Origin: Elusimicrobiota bacterium
GTDB taxonomy: Bacteria; Elusimicrobiota; Elusimicrobia; UBA1565; UBA9628
Reading direction: 5' to 3'
DNA length: 7,128 nucleotides
Assembly: GCA_023700845.1 (NCBI GenBank)
Contig: JAMPYD010000095.1
Coordinates: 1-7,128, forward strand
The position numbers were made by a program, and so were the translations under genes. Below the pieces are notes generated by a model. That model ran no database searches. It was not told where the DNA came from and saw only the letters and a program-made list of their open reading frames with translations. Shown here one piece after another: positions 1-5,707 of this stretch. Positions within the stretch are counted from its first letter, which is position 1. Each line of letters begins with the position of its first letter.

Positions 1-20
1 GGGAGACGGGAGGGGGCGGG

Positions 21-269
21 TCAGTTGCGGGTGCGTTTCTGGTCCAGCACCCAAAGCCAGGCGTCGCACGTGGCATCGGGGAGGCCGGCGCTGAGATCTT
101 CGAGCTCCTGCGCGGCGAGGAAGAAGCGGAGTGGGTGGAGCGCTTCCTCGAGCTGGGCCGTGGTAGTCGCCGAGCTGACCTTGTGGCGATAGTGGCGGAT
201 CCGAGCCGGGATGTCCGCGACGGTGTACGCGTCGGGGTCGGCGGCGGGGCGGAGGCGGTGGCGCTTCAC
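21..269 (-). CDS. Hypothetical 82-aa protein, GTG start
   Basis: I do not recognise this small protein. It is charged and mostly helical in appearance, with a basic N-terminus (VKRHRLRP), a central helix rich in Leu, Glu and Ala (about residues 38-62) and a Trp-containing C-terminus (WLWVLD). The GTG start at 269-267 is chosen because a strong Shine-Dalgarno sequence (GGGAGGTG, 274-281) lies 4 bases upstream, and because codons from here on show high third-position GC. The same frame is open back to an ATG at 608-606, which overlaps the stop of the upstream zinc-finger gene as ATGA. A 195-aa version is therefore possible, but the extra residues are rich in Arg, Gly, Pro, His and Asn and look non-coding. 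It is the last gene of the visible run and probably shares the transcript of its neighbours. Confidence 0.65.
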   Translation of the reverse strand: MKRHRLRPAADPDAYTVADIPARIRHYRHKVSSATTTAQLEEALHPLRFFLAAQELEDLSAGLPDATCDAWLWVLDQKRTRN

Positions 270-604
270 GAGGCACCTCCCTTCGCGGGTGAGGGCTGCG
301 GGAGCGTTGCGGGAGCAGAGGGGCGCGCGGAGCGCTCCCCGATTCGGGCGGAGTGGCTGGTGAGGCCCATGATTCCTGTCATGTTTGGCGAGGAGGGAGC
401 CCCGCCCGGGAAGCAGGAACTTGTCGGCCGCCGGGAACCACCCCAGTCGCGACCTATCCTGAGCGAGGCCCCCAATCTGGCTGCGTTTACCCCCGCGGTG
501 GTTGGCCGCGGTGCTTTTCGGGACCGCGTGGTTCCTGCCGCGCGGCGACGCCCTTCCTTGGCCGTTCTTTCGGCCGTGGCGAGGAAATTCTGCGGGGACG
601 AGGG
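270..604. other. 335-bp gap between zinc-finger gene and 82-aa gene
   Basis: This is the largest stretch without a convincing gene. On the minus strand the frame of the 82-aa gene is open throughout, beginning at an ATG (608-606) that overlaps the upstream stop, but third-position GC is only moderately raised and the residues encoded are Arg/Gly/Pro-rich. A second minus frame could give a 38-aa peptide from an ATG at 382-380 whose TGA overlaps the GTG at 269, but it has no ribosome binding site. An inverted repeat CATGA-N6-TCATG lies at 368-383 and a GC-only hairpin (CCGCGG arms, 7-base loop) at 493-511 without a T run. No clear promoter or terminator is seen. Confidence 0.5.
274..281 (-). 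promoter_or_regulatory. Ribosome binding site for the 82-aa gene
   Basis: The minus strand reads GGGAGGTG here, 4 bases before the GTG at 269. It decides the start in favour of GTG over the much more distant in-frame ATG at 608. Confidence 0.65.
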
Positions 605-1534
605 TCATGGCGAGGCCTCCGCGCCGGCGGCGGCGAGCGCCGCGGCTTTCGCGCCGGACCACTTGGGGCGCTTGGCTTCCTGCGCGGCACTCCACGCCGG
701 GCTCGCATCGGCCTGGGCGAGCAGCTCGCGCTCGCCGGGCGTGAGCTGCGCCTGCAACGCCGCCCAGGTGGGGCCGCTGCGGCGCGCGAGCCGGCCGAAG
801 AGCTTGCGGACGACTGAGCCGCTCACGTGCAGGCGCGCTGCCAGCGCGGTGGTGGTCTCGCCACGGGCATGGAGCGCGCGATAAAACTCGTAAAGGGCAG
901 GGGGCTTGCCAGTGCGGCGGACCATGGTGCGCTTGGGCTGGGGAATACCCGCATTGCCGGTGTCGGCGGCCGGATGGCATATGAGCAACAGCCGCCGCGC
1001 ATCCGGGCTAAGAACTGGGAGCACACGTTGCCAGGTGTAGATGCCTGACCGGTGACCATTCAGCACCAGCGACAGCCCGCTTCGCGCCACCAGTGCATTG
1101 GCGGCGACTTTCGCGACTGATGTTCCTTCCCGGCGGAGCTGGGCGTAAAACGCCCGCAGGGAATCCGACTTCCGGCGGTACACCGGCGGCTTGGGCCGGC
1201 GGACGACCACGATGCCATGCCGGCGTTTGTGGCAATCAGCACAGAGCCACGTGACGTCGAGGGGTCGCGAATAGTCCCCATGGTGCGCCTCGACCTCCGT
1301 AGCTCCGCAATCGGCGCATGGCTGCTTCACAACTGCGCCGCGGCGCACGTACTGGTTGAGGTAGGAGCGGGCATTGGCCCGGAGCTTTGCCTCCGGCGCT
1401 AGTTCGGCATGGCGCTTGCGGTTGCGATTGGCGCAACGCGTGCAGACCGCCCGCCATGGTTTCCGTGGAGCACCACAAGGGCAAGTCCACGTAGAACACT
1501 GTTTTTGTTTAGCTGTCTCAATGATGTTCGACAT
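605..1534 (-). CDS. Zinc-binding HNH-like protein with two HTH repeats
   Basis: A 309-aa protein with two Cys-rich modules followed by two helix-turn-helix-like repeats; probably a DNA-binding phage protein. The first module has C13, C18, C20, C31 and C34. The second has C73-x2-C76, H84-H85, C98-x2-C101-H102 and H106, the common phage pattern CxxC...HH.DY..PL.V.WLC..CH...H related to HNH zinc folds. The Asn usual in HNH nucleases is not evident (DVTWLC), so nuclease activity is doubtful. Residues about 125-184 and 213-272 look like tandem copies of one XRE-like domain: both start near FY.xL, contain a recognition-helix-like stretch (SGLSLVLNGHR and SGSVVRKLFGR), then TW..L...L.P..R.LL. The ATG at 1534-1532 lacks a clear ribosome binding site and is 12 bases after the previous stop. 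Its first part is richer in A and T than neighbouring genes, which fits later acquisition. Confidence 0.8.
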   Translation of the reverse strand: MSNIIETAKQKQCSTWTCPCGAPRKPWRAVCTRCANRNRKRHAELAPEAKLRANARSYLNQYVRRGAVVKQPCADCGATEVEAHHGDYSRPLDVTWLCADCHKRRHGIVVVRRPKPPVYRRKSDSLRAFYAQLRREGTSVAKVAANALVARSGLSLVLNGHRSGIYTWQRVLPVLSPDARRLLLICHPAADTGNAGIPQPKRTMVRRTGKPPALYEFYRALHARGETTTALAARLHVSGSVVRKLFGRLARRSGPTWAALQAQLTPGERELLAQADASPAWSAAQEAKRPKWSGAKAAALAAAGAEASP

Positions 1535-1546
1535 GCGGTGAACGAT

Positions 1547-1870
1547 TCAGAATTCGCGTCGGAAAAAGCGCGCGAGGAGGCGCTCGAGCTTGGCGGTGTC
1601 AGTCTGCATGGCCTCGCCGGTGACGGTCGACTCGAGCCACACGCGGCCGTCGGCCTGGTCGCGCAGGAGGAACGCGCCGAGGCGGATGCGCGCGTGGTCC
1701 ACGTGCGGGGTGAGGTCGCGCGGATCGGCCGTGATCGGGAAGTGGCCGCCGGTGGCCAGGGCGAAGACGAGCCAGACGGTCGCATGACCGACGCGCACGA
1801 CTTCGCCGTTTTTCAATTCGCGGGCCGGCCAGTCGAGCCGGTCGCCGGGCTTGATTTCGGAAATGTTCAT
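1547..1870 (-). CDS. Hypothetical 107-aa protein
   Basis: I do not recognise this protein. It begins MNISEIKPGDRLDWP, and the N-terminal half alternates hydrophobic and polar residues in a beta-rich manner (GEVVRVGHATVWLVFALATGG), suggesting a small SH3-like or barrel fold. The C-terminus is a basic helix (AKLERLLARFFRREF). The ATG at 1870-1868 overlaps the stop of the lytic-type gene as ATGA, with a GAGG about 10 bases upstream inside that gene, so translation is probably coupled. Third-position GC is high throughout, supporting coding. Function is unknown. Confidence 0.75.
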   Translation of the reverse strand: MNISEIKPGDRLDWPARELKNGEVVRVGHATVWLVFALATGGHFPITADPRDLTPHVDHARIRLGAFLLRDQADGRVWLESTVTGEAMQTDTAKLERLLARFFRREF

Positions 1871-2307
1871 TTTCTCGCGGCCTCGATTTCGTAGAGATTG
1901 GCCACGCGCTTCGCGTAGGCGGCGGGGGCGCGGGGATTCCAGCGGCGCGCCACTTCGGCGGCGCGGCCGTGCGGGGTGAAGTGCCGCCAGGCGGCGCCGT
2001 GCCGGCGCTCGGCCACGGCGAGCAGCGTGCGCAGGTGGGTGCGGGCGACGAGCTGGGCCAGGACTTCGTTGGTGGTGGCGGCGGCGAAGGGGGCGCGGGT
2101 GTACTGGCGCCAGGTGGCGGGCCGGATCTGCCACTGCGAGCGCTCGCCGGCGCGGCCGATCGCGCGGGGGTCGCTCCCGCTCTCGACCGCGGCCAGGGCG
2201 CGGAGCAGGGCCTCGATATCCACGCCGCCGATACGCTGGGCGCGCAGGGGCGTGGCGAGGAGCACGGCGCCGGCCAGGGCGGGGCGGAGAAGGCGGAGGC
2301 GCTTCAT
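1867..2307 (-). CDS. Secreted lysozyme/lytic transglycosylase-like protein
   Basis: A 146-aa protein likely to cleave peptidoglycan outside the cytoplasm. Residues 1-23 form a signal peptide: basic MKRLRLLR, a hydrophobic core ALAGAVLLATP, then LRA before Q24. The mature part starts with a helix ending in AAVESGSDPRAIG, in which E42 sits as the catalytic Glu does in the ESG motif of SLT/goose-lysozyme-like enzymes, followed by GERSQWQI.P.TW (54-66), matching their G..G..QI.P.T segment. The end (ARRWNP.AP..YA.RV.NLYE) resembles the closing helix of such folds. It is short for an SLT domain, so the fold is a family-level inference. The ATG at 2307-2305 has a strong GGGGAGG 7 bases upstream and overlaps the helicase stop as ATGA. 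A lytic gene inside a replication operon is unusual and could serve lysis or envelope passage. Confidence 0.65.
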   Translation of the reverse strand: MKRLRLLRPALAGAVLLATPLRAQRIGGVDIEALLRALAAVESGSDPRAIGRAGERSQWQIRPATWRQYTRAPFAAATTNEVLAQLVARTHLRTLLAVAERRHGAAWRHFTPHGRAAEVARRWNPRAPAAYAKRVANLYEIEAARK

Positions 2308-3854
2308 CGGCCGGCCTCCCCGCGCTTGTATCCGGACTTCGGTTTCGTGTGGCCGGGGCGCACGGCGTCGGGGCGCACGAGCTCCTCGTAGCTGCCGAGC
2401 TTGCGGTGAAACAGGAGGTCGACCGCGAGATCGGCGGGGCCATTCCGCCGCTTGCCCTGGATGAGCTCGACCTCGTGGGTCGCGAGGGTGCCGTCCTGCT
2501 TGGCGCCGGCCTTGCTCTCCTCGGGGGTGTGGATGAGGTGCACGGCATCGGCGTCCTGCTCGAGGGTGCCGGAGTCGCGCAGCTCGGAGACGCGGGGCCG
2601 GCGCTTCTCGACGCGCGAGCTGCGGTTGAGCTGCGCCGCCCAGAAGCCGGGCACGTCGAGGCCCTTGTGCAGGAGCTTGAGCGTGCGGCCGATGTAGCTC
2701 ACCTGCGCCTCGCGGTTGCCGCGAAATTCCTTGCGGGTCTGCACGAGGTGCAGGTGGTCGCCGAGGACGCCGTCGAGCCCGTAGGCCTGCTCGAGGCTGC
2801 AACCGGCGGCGAGCTGGCGCTCCCGCACGCGGCGGTTGATGTCGCGGATCTGGCGCTCGATATCCTCGAGGTAGAACTGGTCGTCGTAGATCCAGAGCTG
2901 CGTCTCCATGATCGACTCGACCCAGGCGAGCCATTCGTCGAAGCACTGCGCCTTGGCGGGGAAGAGGGTGCGCGTCTCCTCGAGTTCGCGGAGGTTGACG
3001 CCGGCAAACATGGCCGCCAGCGCCATCAGCCAGCGGCGCCGGCTGGTCTCGAGGAGGAAGACGACGAAGGTCTTGCCGGCGACGAGATTGTGGGCGACGT
3101 GCTGCCGGAGCAGGGTCGACTTGCCGCCGTTGGGCACGCCGGCGAGGATGCAGAGCCAGTCCTCCTCGCGGACGTCGAAGGAGAGGAAGGCGGCCGTGGT
3201 GTGGGGCAGGCCGCCGAAGGGGATGGCGCGGGCCTTGTCGAGCCGGCCGTGCATGGCGGCCTGGGCGTAGGCGCGGGCTTCGGCCGCGACTTCGCGCTGG
3301 GGCTTGCGGTTGCGGCGCAGGGCAAAGTCGGCGAGGCGCTGGAACTTGGAGGCGTGGCGCCCGAGCAGCTCGTCGAGCCCGCCGGTGTAGCCGTAGGCCT
3401 CCTCGCTGGTGGCCGCGGCTTCGCGGATCAGCGCGCGCAACAGGCCCTGCTCGAAAACTTTTTCCAGGAAGAAACCGGCCTGCGCCGTCGTCGGCACCCG
3501 CTCGCTGGCCTGGGCGAGGAAGGCGTAGCCGCCGAGGTGCTCGAGCTGGCCCCGCGTCTTCAGCTCTTCGGCCACGGTGTGGACGGCGACCGGAAGTTTT
3601 TTGCGCCACATGTCGCGGGCGACGTCGAAGATCAGGCCGTGCCGGGGGTCGTAGAAGGCCTCGGGCGTGAGCTGGATGATCTCGGCGCGGGCGAGCACGT
3701 CGGCCGGGTCGAGGAGCAGGGCCGAGAGCAGGTACGCCTCGGCTTCGAGGGAGTGGGGCAGGGGACGGCCCTGGCCTTCGAGCACGCGCCACTTGCGGGC
3801 CGGGCGGGAGGACTCGGGCGGTAAGGGGCGCTCGGATACGTCGGCGGGGTTCAT
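2304..3854 (-). CDS. DnaB-family replicative helicase
   Basis: A 516-aa protein matching replicative DNA helicases of the DnaB family, which unwind the fork as a hexamer using ATP. A disordered N-terminus (1-32) leads to the DnaB N-terminal domain: PLPHSLEAEAYLLSALLLDP (31-50), then F67-YDPRHGLIF and LEHLGGYAFL near 104-113. The RecA-like domain has Walker A GVPNGGKST (239-247, K245), a catalytic-type Glu in FLLETS (E269), a Walker B-like D366 in VLGDHLHLVQ, the sensor AQLNR (Q408), the motif RVSELRDSGTLEQDAD (421-436) and the arginine-finger region QGKRRNGP (466-473). Walker B departs from the usual IDYLQL. The region 331-365 is longer than in cellular DnaB. The ATG overlaps the initiator-like gene as ATGA, so the two are likely made together. 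No primase is visible. Confidence 0.92.
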   Translation of the reverse strand: MNPADVSERPLPPESSRPARKWRVLEGQGRPLPHSLEAEAYLLSALLLDPADVLARAEIIQLTPEAFYDPRHGLIFDVARDMWRKKLPVAVHTVAEELKTRGQLEHLGGYAFLAQASERVPTTAQAGFFLEKVFEQGLLRALIREAAATSEEAYGYTGGLDELLGRHASKFQRLADFALRRNRKPQREVAAEARAYAQAAMHGRLDKARAIPFGGLPHTTAAFLSFDVREEDWLCILAGVPNGGKSTLLRQHVAHNLVAGKTFVVFLLETSRRRWLMALAAMFAGVNLRELEETRTLFPAKAQCFDEWLAWVESIMETQLWIYDDQFYLEDIERQIRDINRRVRERQLAAGCSLEQAYGLDGVLGDHLHLVQTRKEFRGNREAQVSYIGRTLKLLHKGLDVPGFWAAQLNRSSRVEKRRPRVSELRDSGTLEQDADAVHLIHTPEESKAGAKQDGTLATHEVELIQGKRRNGPADLAVDLLFHRKLGSYEELVRPDAVRPGHTKPKSGYKRGEAGR

Positions 3855-4711
3855 GCGGAGGCCACTTTCCGGACGCCGTCGTCGCGCTCGCGCAGCCAGG
3901 TGCGCGCCTTGTCGAGCTCGCCGCCCCAGTTGGCCAGGAGCTTCTCCAGGGTGGTCCGGCGCCAGAAGCGGCTCTCCATTTCGCGCGGAATGCCGGCGTG
4001 GTAGAACGCGCGCACGGTCTCGGCGGCGTCGACGAAATCGAGCTCGGCCATCTCGAGCAGGCCGGAGGCGGCGAGGGCGGCCTGCTCGGCGCCGCTCCAG
4101 GGATCGGTGGGGGGGCGGCGGAAGATCGCGTTGAGCGCGAGCATGCGGCCGCGTTTGGGTTCGGCCTGATCGGAAGGGAGGATCCCTGCGATCGGGGGCT
4201 TGGCCGTTTTCCGCGACTTGCTCCGTGATCCCCCGCTGGCGGGGGTAGGGGGTATAGATCCTTCCGATCCTACCGATCCTACCATACCATCCGATCCTAC
4301 CATACCTACCATACCGGTTACCGTTGGGTTAGTGGGTGGGTTATCGTTGGGTTTCGGTTGGGTTATCGTTGGGTTTCTCGGGCGGCCGCCCTTGGGGCCG
4401 TTGCGCCAGTTGGAAGTGAGCTTGGTGTGGACGGCGTCGAAGTCGTGAGCCACAAGCCAAACTCCATCTGTATCATGGACTTCCTCAAGGAAGCCGGCTT
4501 CGAGGAGAATGGCGCGCAGGCGCGCGGCGTCGCCCGGCCAGTGGCAAATCGCGGCGAGCGTGGTGTCGCTCATATTGAGGAAGCGCCACTGCCGCCGTTG
4601 CTGGCAAAAGAGCCAAAACCGGATGATCAGCATCGGCGCGGCGTCGGTCTCCGCGAGCTTGATCAAGAGTTGGGTTTTCCAGTGGTCGGGGAAGTCGGTT
4701 TCGAGAATCAC
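3851..4711 (-). CDS. Phage replication initiator / helicase loader-like protein
   Basis: A 286-aa protein with the layout of phage replication initiators. Residues 1 to about 100 look like a winged-helix domain (LIIRFWLFCQQR, then the helices around DTTLAAICHWPGDAARLRAILLEAGFLEE). A low-complexity linker (about 108-175) holds an Asn/Pro/Thr stretch (113-131) and six Gly-X-Y tripeptides (133-150), both encoded by DNA repeats. The C-terminal domain ends in SRFWRRTTLEKLLANWGG then ELDKA, typical of phage replisome organisers. The GTG at 4711-4709 is the only start fitting the N-terminal domain; no Shine-Dalgarno is visible, and 84 bases of mainly repeats separate it from the previous gene. The helicase follows immediately, which supports a role in origin binding and helicase loading. 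The repeats upstream suggest autoregulation. Family membership is inferred from architecture, not from a database match. Confidence 0.75.
   Translation of the reverse strand: MILETDFPDHWKTQLLIKLAETDAAPMLIIRFWLFCQQRRQWRFLNMSDTTLAAICHWPGDAARLRAILLEAGFLEEVHDTDGVWLVAHDFDAVHTKLTSNWRNGPKGGRPRNPTITQPKPNDNPPTNPTVTGMVGMVGSDGMVGSVGSEGSIPPTPASGGSRSKSRKTAKPPIAGILPSDQAEPKRGRMLALNAIFRRPPTDPWSGAEQAALAASGLLEMAELDFVDAAETVRAFYHAGIPREMESRFWRRTTLEKLLANWGGELDKARTWLRERDDGVRKVASA
4262..4315. repeat. Six tandem 9-bp units inside the initiator gene
   Basis: Plus-strand units are ttccgatcc, taccgatcc, taccatacc, atccgatcc, taccatacc and taccatacc, with no spacers. Nine bases are three codons, so on the minus strand they encode GMV, GMV, GSD, GMV, GSV and GSE (residues 133-150). 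The tract is much lower in GC than its surroundings and directly abuts the 11-bp repeat array, so it could act as an easily opened region of a replication origin. It could also simply be a protein linker grown by slippage. Confidence 0.85.
4321..4378. repeat. Iteron-like array inside the initiator gene
   Basis: Plus-strand repeats of the type CGTTGGGTT(A/T) run as about five units (starting at 4321, 4333, 4345, 4355 and 4367). The GGG cores at 4326, 4338, 4349, 4360 and 4371 are 12, 11, 11 and 11 bp apart, close to one helical turn. A 17-base word (gggttatcgttgggttt) recurs at 4338 and 4360. Translated on the minus strand, the tract gives the Asn/Pro/Thr linker at residues 113-131. The block 4344-4375 matches 4744-4775 with 3 mismatches in 32. 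This is likely the initiator binding array of a phage origin. Confidence 0.8.
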
Positions 4712-4744
4712 GTGAGAAAGGGTGTTGGGATACCGGATGCGGGG

Positions 4745-4799
4745 CGTTGGGTTGCGGTTGGGTTAGCGTTGGGTTTACGGTGGGTTTCCGGTGGGTTAG
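4745..4799. repeat. Iteron-like array upstream of the initiator gene
   Basis: Five plus-strand units, cgttgggttg, cggttgggttag, cgttgggttta, cggtgggtttc and cggtgggttag, fill most of the 84-bp gap between the 146-aa gene and the initiator gene. The GGG cores at 4749, 4760, 4771, 4782 and 4793 are exactly 11 bp apart. The last unit contains the stop codon of the 146-aa gene. Position and phasing fit a binding array through which an initiator could control both origin firing and its own expression. Confidence 0.82.
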
Positions 4800-5236
4800 C
4801 CGAACGTGGGGGCGTTTTCGCCCGGGTGCGGAGTGCCGGAGCGGGGCGCGGCGAGGTCGTCGGCGGTGAGGGGCAGCTCCTTGCTGCGGTCCCAGGCTTG
4901 CACCAGGGCGGCGAGTTGCTCGCCGCTGGGCATCTTGTCGACGCCGGGCCGAAGTGCGGCCAGGACCTCGTGACAGAGCGCGAACAGGCCGCGCAGCGCG
5001 GGGTAATACTGGCCGGCCACGCGCAGCCAGAAGCCGTAGCCTTTTTTGAGCGTGTAGCGCGGATAGGCGCGTTCGCCGTTCCACTTGAACGTGGCCGGCA
5101 GCGGGTAGTCGGTCAGCCAGCGCTCGGTGTCGTCGAGGGTCCAGGCGCTGCCGCTCTCCGCCCGGAGTTGCTCGGCCCGCGCCTGGCCGAGGCCGGGCGG
5201 AATGAGGGCAACGGAGCCTGGAGGCCGCAGCGTCAT
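4796..5236 (-). CDS. Hypothetical 146-aa protein
   Basis: I do not recognise this protein. It looks globular: a Pro-rich N-terminus (RPPGSVALIPPGLG), helices with ERWLTDYPLP, an aromatic central part (KGYGFWLRVAGQYYPALRGLFALCHEVL, residues about 65-93, in two predicted helices) and an acidic C-terminal tail. No metal or nucleotide motif is visible. The ATG at 5236-5234 lies 4 bases after the stop of the two-helix membrane protein gene and has only a distant purine-rich sequence upstream, so coupling to the previous gene is likely. Its TAA stop falls in the last repeat of the upstream iteron-like array. Being next to the initiator gene suggests, but does not show, a role in replication. Confidence 0.75.
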   Translation of the reverse strand: MTLRPPGSVALIPPGLGQARAEQLRAESGSAWTLDDTERWLTDYPLPATFKWNGERAYPRYTLKKGYGFWLRVAGQYYPALRGLFALCHEVLAALRPGVDKMPSGEQLAALVQAWDRSKELPLTADDLAAPRSGTPHPGENAPTFG

Positions 5237-5240
5237 GGCG

Positions 5241-5474
5241 TCAGGTATCGCTCCGCTCGAGCGCCTGGAGCTGGTGCCGATAACGGCGCGCCCACCCGTG
5301 GAAGAGCAGCGCGACGAGCAGCTCGAAAGCGCCGAGCGTGGCCATGCTCTGGCGGCCGGTGGAGAGCCAGATGACGCCGAAGATCAGCGCGGCCGCGGCG
5401 CCGGCGTAGCTGCCAATCCTGCAGGCGAGCAGCGACTCACGGAGGCGATAGGGCTCCTGTTCGAGGTTCAGCAT
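5241..5474 (-). CDS. Small two-helix membrane protein
   Basis: A 77-aa protein with two predicted transmembrane segments, about residues 20-40 (IGSYAGAAAALIFGVIWLSTG) and 43-61 (centred on LGAFELLVALLF). Basic residues flank both ends (R10, R12, R19; then RRYRH from about 63), which suggests that both termini face the cytoplasm. Size and topology fit a two-helix holin, and a lytic-type gene lies about 3 kb downstream in the same operon, but many small phage membrane proteins look alike, so the holin idea is weak. The ATG at 5474-5472 has a strong GGAGG 7 bases upstream and overlaps the previous gene by 7 bases. Confidence 0.75.
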   Translation of the reverse strand: MLNLEQEPYRLRESLLACRIGSYAGAAAALIFGVIWLSTGRQSMATLGAFELLVALLFHGWARRYRHQLQALERSDT

Positions 5475-5707
5475 GGGGCGGCCTCCGGTGAGGGTTGTAG
5501 GTGCACGAGCCCGCGCGCGGCCATGGCCTCGAGCTGGCTGCGGGCGGCGGCGGCGTTGGCGTGCGGATAACGGATACGGCCGATCGTCACCCAGGCGCCG
5601 CCTCCAGGCATCGGCGCGATCCGGGCCGGCAGGGCGTCGGGAAAGCCGTGGCCGGCCGGCACGAACGGCGCCGGCACCGGCGGCATGTAGTGGGCCAAGG
5701 GTGTCAT
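5468..5707 (-). CDS. Hypothetical 79-aa protein
   Basis: I do not recognise this protein. The first 35 residues are rich in Pro, Ala and Phe (MTPLAHYMPPVPAPFVPAG), followed by a short strand-like segment (GAWVTIGRIRYPHA) and an amphipathic helix (AAAARSQLEAMAARGLVHL). The ATG at 5707-5705 forms an ATGA overlap with the previous stop and has GGAAGG 6 bases upstream. An open frame extends further upstream to 5785, but that part only shadows the previous gene. High third-position GC supports the chosen frame. Confidence 0.65.
   Translation of the reverse strand: MTPLAHYMPPVPAPFVPAGHGFPDALPARIAPMPGGGAWVTIGRIRYPHANAAAARSQLEAMAARGLVHLQPSPEAAPC

Noticed and set aside
266..475. Minus-strand frame whose TGA overlaps the GTG of the 82-aa gene
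   Set aside because: The overlap is of a coupling type, but no ribosome binding site precedes any start and the peptide is Ser/Pro/Arg-rich without motif.
493..511. GC hairpin as a terminator after the zinc-finger gene
   Set aside because: CCGCGG is itself palindromic and common in such DNA; no T run follows on the minus strand.
135..884. Plus-strand open frame of 249 codons
   Set aside because: Antisense to the 82-aa gene and to the end of the zinc-finger gene; Ala/Arg-rich composition with no motif. It spans the 270-604 gap, so it is not excluded fully, but nothing supports it.
1867..3792. Minus-strand open frame of 641 codons running through the helicase
   Set aside because: Only its last 146 codons (from the ATG at 2307 with a strong ribosome binding site) are plausible; the rest is an Arg/Pro/Ala-rich shadow of the helicase, not a fusion.
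2349..3824. Long plus-strand open frame of 491 codons
   Set aside because: It lies opposite the helicase gene, whose motifs are clear; the product is a repetitive Val/Glu/Gly/Ala-rich sequence typical of the antisense frame of a GC-rich gene.
4262..4378. CRISPR array
   Set aside because: The units are 9-12 bp, contiguous and without unique spacers of normal length.
4358..5374. Plus-strand open frame of 338 codons
   Set aside because: It runs opposite two packed minus-strand genes and the iteron gap, has low-complexity Gly/Val/Ala/Arg composition and no recognisable motif.
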